In this document: piece by piece, positions 20,654 through 26,235 of the stretch
Numbering within the stretch: position 1 is the first letter of the stretch
Layout: every line of letters starts with the position of its first letter
NCBI GenBank assembly: GCA_030745285.1
Contig: JASLOV010000004.1
Coordinates: 1 to 26,235, forward strand
DNA length: 26,235 nucleotides
Direction: 5' to 3'
Source of the DNA: Dehalococcoidia bacterium
Lineage (GTDB): Bacteria; Chloroflexota; Dehalococcoidia; UBA2979
Made by a program: the position numbers and the translations under genes
The notes under the pieces: model-generated
Told to the model about the DNA's origin: nothing
Seen by the model: the letters and a program-made list of their open reading frames with translations, nothing else
The model's database searches: none

Positions 20654-23233
20654 ATGGCGAAGATCACCCTCAACGGCGCGGAGATCGAGGTCGACGAGGG
20701 CCGCCAGTTGGTCGAGGTGCTCAAGGAGCAGGGCGTCGCCATCACCAACCTCTGCTACATCGACGGTCTGGAGCCGTACGCCGGCTGCCGCACCTGCCTG
20801 GTGAACATCGAGGGCGCGCCCGGCCCGCCCGGCATCCAGCTCTCCTGCACCTCCCGCACCGTCGACGGCATGACCGTCGACACCGAGACGCCGGCGGTCA
20901 AGCAGGCACGCCAGCAGGTGATCTCGCTGATCGACGCCAACCACCCCGACCGCTGCCTCACCTGCCACCGCCGCGTGCACTGCATGCCGGGCGACATCTG
21001 CCTGCGCGACGACGTCGTCTCACACCGCTGCCTCACCTGCGCGAAGAACTACCGCTGCGAGCTGCAGATCGCCAACGAGATGCTCGACATGGGCGAGTTC
21101 GATGAGCCGTGGGTCGGCGAGGAGCGCTCGTACTACGAAACCGCGCCCCCGGAACCCGACCGTGCGAACCCGTACCTGGAGTTCGACCCGCAGATGTGCA
21201 TCATCTGCACGCGTTGTGTGCGAGCCTGCGCCGACATCCGCCACACTGACGCCATCACGCTGGCCGGCAAGGGCTTCCAAACGCGCATCGCCTTCGGCAC
21301 CGGCGGCGCGGTGCACGAGTCCGACTGCGATTTCTGCGGCGCCTGCATCGATGTCTGCCCGACGGCGACGCTCATGGAGAAGCCGAACAAGTGGGTCGGC
21401 CGGGCCGACGAGTGGGTCTCCTCCGTCTGCAACTCCTGCTCCGTCGGCTGCACGCTCGCCTACGGCACGGCCGGCGGCCGCCCGGTGATCGTGCGACCGG
21501 ACCGCATCAACCCCGTCAGCCGCGAGCAGATTTGCGTGCGCGGGCGGTTCGGCTACACCGCCGTGCCCGAGCGCGATCGGCTGACACGGTCGCTCGCCCG
21601 CCGCGGCAACAACCTGCTGCCAGTGCCGGCCGAGGAGGCCGTCGCCGACGCGGCGCGCATGTTGACCGCGGTCCGCCGCGAGCACGGCTCCGACGCGATC
21701 GCGGTGCTCGGCTCGCCGCTCGCGACGAACGAAGAGGCCTACCTGCTCGCTCGCCTGGCGCGCGAGGCGCTGGGCACGCAGCACATCGACTTCTCGCACG
21801 GAGCGGTCCATCGAGCCGTCACCGCGGCCTTCCGCGACGGGCTGGGCAGCGAACGGCTGCCCGCCAGCCTGACCGACGTCGAGCAAACGCAGACGATCGT
21901 CGTCGTGGGCGGCGACATCGAGCAGTCACACCAGGTGATCTCGCTGCGTGTGAAGGACGCCGTCGTGAAGCGCGGCGCGAAGCTGGTGCTGGTCAGCTCG
22001 CGCTGGGGCGAGCTCGTGCCCTTCGCCACCGCCTGGCTCCAGCCCTCGCCCGGCCACGAGGCGGCGACGGTGCAGGCCCTGGCCCGCGCGCTCTCCGACG
22101 ACCCGGCACTGGCCGGCCAGCCGCCCGCCGGCGTCGACGGCGACGCCCTGGCCACCGCCACGGAGACCGTGCAGGCCATCAGCAGCAACGGTGAGGACGC
22201 CGCAGGATTCGCCGTCGTCTTCGCGCCGGACGCCGTCAGCAGCCAGCGTGCCAGCGACCAGGCGCGAGCCAGCGCCAACCTCGCCATCGCGGCACGCGGA
22301 GACGAGGCGGCGTCGAGCCTCCACTACCTCCCGACTGACGCCAACGTGCACGGCGTCGCCGACATGGGCGTCGCCCCCGGCGACGGGGCCCGCTCGTTCG
22401 CCGAGATCATCGCCGCGGCGCAGGCGGGCGAGGTCCGCGCGCTCGTCATCCACGGCGACAACCCGCTGCTGAACGCCCCCGGCAGCGACGACACCCGGAC
22501 CGCCCTCGAATCGCTCGATGCCCTCGTCGTGATCGACTCGGTGCGCTCCACCGCCGGCGAGCATGCGGACGTCGTGCTGGCGGAACTGCCGTTCTTCGCA
22601 CGCACGGGCACGCTCACCAACGCCGACCGAAGGGTGGTACGCAGCTTCGCCGCCGCCGGGCCTCGCGGCGAGGAGCGCCCCGGCATCGAGATCCTCTCCG
22701 CGCTCGCCAACGCCCTGGGCGGCATCTTCCGCTACGACGGCGCTGCCGACGTCACGGCGGACATCGCCGAGCACGTGGCAGGCTACGTCCCCTTCCTGCA
22801 GGTCGCATCCGGCCGCACACGCGTGCTCGAGGCCGAAGGCGTTGCCGGCACGACGCGACTCCAACCCGTCGCCGCCGCAGGCGCCGACGCTGAGCCGGGT
22901 GCGGGCCTGACGGTGCTGACCGGGCGCTCGCTCTTCACATCGTGGGAGGGCGCCTCGATCCGCTCCGAGCAGGCGGACCAGCTGCACCGCGAGGAGAGCG
23001 CCGTGATCAACCCGCGCGACGCGGAGGCCGCCGGCGTGCGCGACGGCGACGAGATCGTGCTCAGCGACGGCCGTCACGAGCTGCGCATCGCCGCCCGCTT
23101 CGACGACGGCGTCGCGCCGGGTTCGGTCTACGTGCCGCACTACTACGACGCAGGGGCGGTGATGGCCCTCTTCCCGCTCGACGGCGGCACGGCGGCGCCG
23201 CGCGTGCAGGTGAGGGCGCTCCAGCCCGCCTGA
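20654..23233 (+). CDS. nuoG: NuoG-like multi-cluster Fe-S / molybdopterin-fold subunit
   Basis: An 859-residue protein with NuoG domain order. N-terminal [2Fe-2S]: C34, C45, C48, C65. His-Cys cluster: H97, C101, C104, C110, followed by an unusual second Cys set, C126, C129, C135, exactly 25 residues later, plus C116. Two [4Fe-4S] motifs: C182/185/188/192 and C225/228/231/235. An N7-like cluster: C259, C262, C266, C294. A large molybdopterin-oxidoreductase fold and a terminal molydopterin-dinucleotide-binding-like domain (about 770-850) complete it. In the active-site region of formate dehydrogenases I see no Cys or Sec, so a catalytic Mo site is unlikely and a structural NuoG role is favoured. 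It is coupled to nuoI. Confidence 0.9.
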   Translation: MAKITLNGAEIEVDEGRQLVEVLKEQGVAITNLCYIDGLEPYAGCRTCLVNIEGAPGPPGIQLSCTSRTVDGMTVDTETPAVKQARQQVISLIDANHPDRCLTCHRRVHCMPGDICLRDDVVSHRCLTCAKNYRCELQIANEMLDMGEFDEPWVGEERSYYETAPPEPDRANPYLEFDPQMCIICTRCVRACADIRHTDAITLAGKGFQTRIAFGTGGAVHESDCDFCGACIDVCPTATLMEKPNKWVGRADEWVSSVCNSCSVGCTLAYGTAGGRPVIVRPDRINPVSREQICVRGRFGYTAVPERDRLTRSLARRGNNLLPVPAEEAVADAARMLTAVRREHGSDAIAVLGSPLATNEEAYLLARLAREALGTQHIDFSHGAVHRAVTAAFRDGLGSERLPASLTDVEQTQTIVVVGGDIEQSHQVISLRVKDAVVKRGAKLVLVSSRWGELVPFATAWLQPSPGHEAATVQALARALSDDPALAGQPPAGVDGDALATATETVQAISSNGEDAAGFAVVFAPDAVSSQRASDQARASANLAIAARGDEAASSLHYLPTDANVHGVADMGVAPGDGARSFAEIIAAAQAGEVRALVIHGDNPLLNAPGSDDTRTALESLDALVVIDSVRSTAGEHADVVLAELPFFARTGTLTNADRRVVRSFAAAGPRGEERPGIEILSALANALGGIFRYDGAADVTADIAEHVAGYVPFLQVASGRTRVLEAEGVAGTTRLQPVAAAGADAEPGAGLTVLTGRSLFTSWEGASIRSEQADQLHREESAVINPRDAEAAGVRDGDEIVLSDGRHELRIAARFDDGVAPGSVYVPHYYDAGAVMALFPLDGGTAAPRVQVRALQPA

Positions 23234-23322
23234 CACCCGCCGTCGCTCCTCGCCGCCCTCCACAGCGCCTTCGAAGAGCCGCTCGCAACCGACGCCGCAC
23301 AAGGGGCGGGCTCGCGGCCCGG

Positions 23323-23331
23323 TGCTACGAT
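23323..23331 (+). promoter_or_regulatory. Extended -10 promoter of the DUF2007-like gene (leaderless)
   Basis: TGC TACGAT, then cgatcc, then ATG 23338. Same architecture as at nfo and the MFS gene. The rest of the 23234-23322 gap after nuoG shows nothing recognisable. Confidence 0.5.
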
Positions 23332-23337
23332 CGATCC

Positions 23338-23727
23338 ATGCACGCCGTCGCCACCGGTCCGCGCGAACCGTCATGGGTAATGCTGGCGGTGGCACGAGAG
23401 GCGGAGACCGCCGAGCGCTGGGCGGATGCGCTCGACCAGCGCGGCATCGACGTCAAAGTTCGCATCGACGACGCCGTCGCGCTGACCAACGGCTCATCGT
23501 TCTGGCCGACGGCCAGCCCCGGCGGGCACCGCCTGTTCGCCTACCCGCTTTTCGTGCCAGCCGAGGCCAGGGCGGAGGCCGCTGCGGTGCTCGTGGACGA
23601 GGGCTGGGATGGGCGTCACGGGCAGAGCGGCGGCGGCATCGATCCCGGCGTCATCCTGCGCGGCGCGATCGCAGCCAGGCTCGTCGGCGGCGCCGTGGCG
23701 GTCGTGCTGATGCTGCGCGGAGGCTGA
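23338..23727 (+). CDS. Small DUF2007-like protein with C-terminal membrane helix
   Basis: A 129-residue protein. Residues 13-85 (SWVMLAVAREAETAERWADA, later the segment LFVPAEARAEAAAVLVDEGW) have the strand-helix-strand-helix layout of DUF2007, a small domain of unknown function thought to bind a ligand or partner. This is a by-eye resemblance. A Gly-rich linker (about 90-103) leads to a hydrophobic helix (ILRGAIAARLVGGAVAVVLML) that likely anchors the C-terminus in the membrane. ATG 23338 is preferred because a -10-like element ends 6 nt before it. The next gene follows after 4 nt, so the two form an operon. Confidence 0.65.
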   Translation: MHAVATGPREPSWVMLAVAREAETAERWADALDQRGIDVKVRIDDAVALTNGSSFWPTASPGGHRLFAYPLFVPAEARAEAAAVLVDEGWDGRHGQSGGGIDPGVILRGAIAARLVGGAVAVVLMLRGG

Positions 23728-23731
23728 GACG

Positions 23732-24379
23732 GTGGCAGAGCTGCGACTCTTCCCGCTCCAGACCGTGCTCTTCCCCGGCATGGCGCTGCCACTCAACATC
23801 TTTGAGGACCGCTACCGCCAGCTCGTCTCCGAGTGTGTCGAGGCGTCCGAGCCGTTCGGCGTCGCGCTGATCCGGGAAGGCGAGGAGGTCGGAGAACCGG
23901 CCACCCCCCACGAGCTCGGCACGACTGCCCGCATCGAGAGCGTGAAACACGACGAGGAAGGGCACATCCAGCTGCTGGCCACCGGCGAAAAGCGCTTCCG
24001 CGTCACCCGCCTCCACCACGACCGGCCCTACCTCTGGGCCGACGTCGAGTACCCGGACGAGGACGGCTCGGATGTGCTCGGGCCGCTACTGGAGCAGGCC
24101 CGCGAGCGCTACGCCGTGCTGATGAGACTGCGCCTCGCCTCCGGGGGCGAGTACGTCCGCGACATCCCCACGCCGGACGAGCCGGGCGCGGTCGCCGACG
24201 CCGCGGGCGCGGCCGTCACGGCCACCCCCTCGGAGCTGCAGGAGTTGCTCGCGATGCTCGATGTCTCACAGCGGGTGAAGCGCGCCGTGGAGCTGCTCGA
24301 CCAAGCGGTTCCGCTGGCGCGCCGCCGCGCTCGCACCGCGCGCTATCAGCGCCATGGCGGCCTGGCCAGCCTCAACTGA
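23732..24379 (+). CDS. LON substrate-binding domain protein (LonN-like)
   Basis: A 215-residue stand-alone LON N-terminal domain, the part that recognises substrates in Lon protease, without ATPase or protease domains. The hallmark opening LRLFPLQTVLFPGMALPLNIFE (key residues FPL, LFPG, LPL) is followed by VSECVEASEPFGVALI, a strand with GTTARI, and GEKRFRVTRL. A helical C-terminal bundle (about 165-210) is rich in Arg. Function of the free-standing domain is not established in bacteria. The GTG start has GGAGG in the end of the upstream gene, 8 nt before it. Confidence 0.9.
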   Translation: MAELRLFPLQTVLFPGMALPLNIFEDRYRQLVSECVEASEPFGVALIREGEEVGEPATPHELGTTARIESVKHDEEGHIQLLATGEKRFRVTRLHHDRPYLWADVEYPDEDGSDVLGPLLEQARERYAVLMRLRLASGGEYVRDIPTPDEPGAVADAAGAAVTATPSELQELLAMLDVSQRVKRAVELLDQAVPLARRRARTARYQRHGGLASLN

Positions 24380-24425
24380 CGCCGCTCGATCAAGGCGAGT
24401 GCAGCCTGAGACGGTGCCCCGGGCG

Positions 24426-24773
24426 CTACGCCAGTTCGTAGCCTGCCTCGACCCACCCGTCGTGGCCACCTTCGACGTTGTAAAGCTCCGTGAGACCGAG
24501 CGAGGCCGCGAACTCGGCCGCGACCGCCGACCGCACGCCAGACTTGCAGATGAAGAGGATCGGCTTATCGCGGTCAAGCTCGTCCGCTCGCGGCAGCGTC
24601 GCCATGTGCGGGATGCAGACCGAATCTGCGACGTGCCCGCCGGCGTGCTCGTCTTCCTCGCGCGAATCGATCAGCTGCACGCCGCCGCCGTCGATCATTT
24701 CCTTCGCTTCGTGCACGTCGATGCGGGTAAAGGGCTCGTCTTCGTTCTTTGCCGCCAACTCGCTATCCTTCAC
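24426..24773 (-). CDS. Rhodanese-like sulfurtransferase
   Basis: A 115-residue single-domain rhodanese. Its active-site loop CKSGVRS begins at C76, with the persulfide-forming Cys and the Arg-type residues usual for thiosulfate-type sulfurtransferases. Other landmarks are VQLIDSREEDEHAGGHV (32-48) and the terminal NVEGGHDGWVEAGY (99-112). The frame is open far upstream, but the rhodanese fold fits a GTG start at 24773 with GGAG just before it. The protein may supply or accept sulfane sulfur, for example in Fe-S or cofactor biosynthesis; there is no direct local partner. It converges with the LON-domain gene and is divergent from the DUF429 gene. Confidence 0.9.
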   Translation of the reverse strand: MKDSELAAKNEDEPFTRIDVHEAKEMIDGGGVQLIDSREEDEHAGGHVADSVCIPHMATLPRADELDRDKPILFICKSGVRSAVAAEFAASLGLTELYNVEGGHDGWVEAGYELA

Positions 24774-24836
24774 TGCACTCCGCCCCGCCTTCGGCCCGCC
24801 GGGGCCAGACTCGGAGCCAGATGATTGAGGTTCGCG

Positions 24837-25502
24837 ATGAGTGTACCAAAGGCCGCGATGCCCCCCGCCGTCGTGCTCGGCATCGACCTGCGCAGCGGAC
24901 CTCGCTACCCCACCGGCCTGGCCGTGCTCGGCCCCGACCGGCGGCTTCAGCTGATCAAGACCGTCCGCACGAACGAGGAGATTGAGCAGGCGGTCGAGCA
25001 GTACCAGCCCGCGATCACCGCCATCGACGCCCCGCTCGGCCTGCCCGAGGGCCGCTGCTGCGCGGACCCCGGCTGCCCCTGCTCCGCTCACGGCATCATG
25101 CGAGAGGTGGACCGCGTCTGCGCCGCAGCGGGCTACCGCCCTTTCCCCAGCCTTCTCCCCTCGATGGTGCGCCTCACACTGCGCGGCATCGTGCTCTCCC
25201 AGCGCCTGCTCGCGGCCGGGCGCCGCGTGGTCGAGGTCTACCCTGGTATGGCGCAGGACGTGATGGGCATCCCCCGCAAAGGCAAGAGCGTCGACGGGCT
25301 CAGGCTCGGCCTCTTCCGCGCCGGCATCCGCGGCATCCCCCGCAAGCGCCGTGTCACCCACGACGAGCTCGACGCGGCCACCTGCGCCCTCGTCGCCCTC
25401 ATGCACCTCAACGGCGAAACAGAAGTGATGGGCCCCGGCACGCCGCTGCCGCTGGTGTTGCCTGGCCGTGGGCAACTCGATTCTGCCCGCTATCAGACCT
25501 GA
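24837..25502 (+). CDS. DUF429 family protein (predicted RNase H-fold nuclease)
   Basis: A 221-residue DUF429 protein. The acidic landmarks of the RNase H-like fold are VVLGIDL (12-18, D17), TAIDAPLGLPEGR (61-73, D64) and EVYPGMAQDVMG (133-144), followed by THDELDAATCALVA (about 180-193). The family is predicted, not shown, to be nuclease-like. Unusually, a Cys cluster (C74, C75, C80, C82 and nearby H85) follows the second acidic motif. ATG 24837 has GAGG 6 nt upstream; a TTG at 24825 is possible. The stop codon abuts the repeated TATCTA operator-like sites. Confidence 0.82.
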   Translation: MSVPKAAMPPAVVLGIDLRSGPRYPTGLAVLGPDRRLQLIKTVRTNEEIEQAVEQYQPAITAIDAPLGLPEGRCCADPGCPCSAHGIMREVDRVCAAAGYRPFPSLLPSMVRLTLRGIVLSQRLLAAGRRVVEVYPGMAQDVMGIPRKGKSVDGLRLGLFRAGIRGIPRKRRVTHDELDAATCALVALMHLNGETEVMGPGTPLPLVLPGRGQLDSARYQT

Positions 25503-25530
25503 TAGATAGACCTATCTAGTCGTATCTAGT
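25503..25530. promoter_or_regulatory. Three TATCTA half-sites phased at 10 bp (candidate operator)
   Basis: TAGATA (inverted) at 25503-25508, TATCTA at 25513-25518 and TATCTA at 25523-25528. The latter two extend to TATCTAGT. The sites start exactly 10 bp apart, so they face the same side of the helix. They end 5 bp before the -35 hexamer at 25536. Confidence 0.5.
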
Positions 25531-25535
25531 GCCTG

Positions 25536-25564
25536 TTGACAACTCTGCTTAATCCGGTGATAGT
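25536..25564 (+). promoter_or_regulatory. Sigma70-type promoter of the terminal lipoprotein gene
   Basis: TTGACA (25536-25541), a 17-bp spacer, then GATAGT (25559-25564). This is the best -35 match in the window. Predicted start near 25571, about 40 nt before ATG 25612. Confidence 0.65.
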
Positions 25565-25611
25565 CGCGGCCGTTCTCCTGACCATTGAGCCAGGAGCAGG
25601 CGGCGGGATTC

Positions 25612-26235
25612 ATGCATCGCAAGGCAGCATACTTCGCGCTTGTCGCCGCAGCCACCCTGCTCGTTGGGGCGTGTGGGAACGGTGACAAGAAGCCTCTGCA
25701 TCTTCCGGATGGATCGACAAACTGCGACCGTACAGATGACTCGCATTCAACAGCTCCTGCGGTCAACTCAAGAGAGAGTGGCAGTCTCTGACCGACGTAA
25801 GAGCGACGGTTGCCAGCACCAAGATCAGTGACGTAGGCACGCTCTGCACACCTGACGCCACCGCTCGCGAAGCCCCGTTCAGCGTCGCGTACGTAGGTGA
25901 TGACAGCACATCGGCGGATCCCTCGAAGGAAAAGATCCAGGCCGTACTGGTGGCGCTGGTCGGACTGATGCAGTCGAACGACAGCCTGAAAGCCTTCTGG
26001 ATGAACGCGGCCTTCTCGGGAGGACTTGCATGGCTCAATGAGTCTCCACCGACATCCACGCTCGGTGCTATGCCCACGTGGGAAGGTGACTCGCCCAGCG
26101 ACGACGTCCGGAGGATGCTCTCCGAAATCGACCAGAGCCTCACCGAACTCACCGGCCTGCTGGAGCGTTACACCAAATTTCCTGAGCGGCTGGCGGGTCC
26201 AAACCTGTCGGAGCCCGGACTGGGCGGGCAGAAGC
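25612..26235 (+). pseudogene. Lipoprotein gene with frameshift at an (AG)4 tract; 3' end outside window
   Basis: ATG 25612 begins a lipoprotein signal: MHRK, a hydrophobic stretch (AAYFALVAAATLL) and a lipobox VGAC. The frame ends at TGA 25789-25791, but a clearly coding frame runs from about 25740 to the window end. That second frame is open for about 165 codons and has no early ATG or GTG (WQSLTDVRATVASTKISDVG region, later FWMNAAFSGGLAWLNES). Removing one AG from the (AG)4 tract at 25771-25778 joins the two frames exactly, giving NSREWQSLTDV. The joined protein would be secreted, mostly helical and of unknown function. Base composition is visibly less GC-rich and codon use more mixed than in the neighbours, suggesting recent acquisition or relaxed selection. 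Confidence 0.6.

Noticed and set aside
20654..23233. Formate dehydrogenase alpha subunit
   Set aside because: The domain order is compatible, but no Cys or Sec is found in the catalytic region of the molybdopterin domain (around residues 370-400), and the partner gene is nuoI.
21926..23395. Minus-strand open frame of 489 codons opposite the NuoG-like gene
   Set aside because: Same GC-driven effect; the plus-strand frame has complete domain structure.

Overview
The window is GC-rich, gene-dense bacterial chromosome (roughly two-thirds or more G+C by eye, with strong G/C preference at third codon positions). It carries many GTG and TTG starts and no tRNA, rRNA, CRISPR array or insertion sequence that I can see. 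Gene content (three-subunit molybdenum hydroxylase, several ferredoxins, NuoI/NuoG, threonine-rich FG-GAP lipoprotein) fits an aerobic or facultative Chloroflexota member, perhaps Dehalococcoidia-like. That placement is inference from gene content and style; a high-GC actinobacterium is not excluded.

Layout. 1-4.6 kb: the 3' part of a ThDP-dependent lyase/synthase, a small acidic unknown, endonuclease IV on the minus strand, a [3Fe-4S]-type ferredoxin, a four-cluster ferredoxin and dUTPase. 4.6-9 kb: inverted repeats between convergent genes, an aquaporin with a plant-TIP-like predicted filter, an FG-GAP lipoprotein, an MFS transporter and a small membrane-anchored unknown. 9-13.1 kb: PlsY translationally coupled to a SirB1-type protein, YjbQ, a GDPD-like protein and a MidA-type methyltransferase. 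13.1-19.1 kb: an IscU/NifU-type Fe-S scaffold followed by a molybdenum hydroxylase operon (FAD, 2Fe-2S and Mo subunits), a MocA-like cofactor nucleotidyltransferase and a GNAT gene broken by a frameshift. The Fe-S scaffold and the MocA-like protein are plausible maturation partners for the hydroxylase. 19.1-24.4 kb: a metallo-beta-lactamase-fold hydrolase, a two-gene nuoI-nuoG unit with no other complex I genes beside it, a DUF2007-like membrane protein and a LON-domain protein. 24.4 kb to the end: a rhodanese, a DUF429 protein, and a less GC-rich segment with a good sigma70-type promoter and a lipoprotein gene whose frame is broken at an (AG)4 tract.

The most interesting signals: (1) at least six genes on both strands have a -10-like hexamer ending 6-7 nt before the start codon, several as extended TGn -10 elements, which predicts widespread leaderless transcription; (2) the NuoG-like protein has a duplicated Cys motif with an exact 25-residue period in its His-Cys cluster region; (3) three TATCTA half-sites lie exactly 10 bp apart just upstream of the promoter at 25.5 kb; (4) the molybdenum hydroxylase has a substrate-loop motif unlike either CO-dehydrogenase form; (5) short degenerate tandem repeats sit immediately upstream of several genes; (6) dUTPase may start at an AUC codon.
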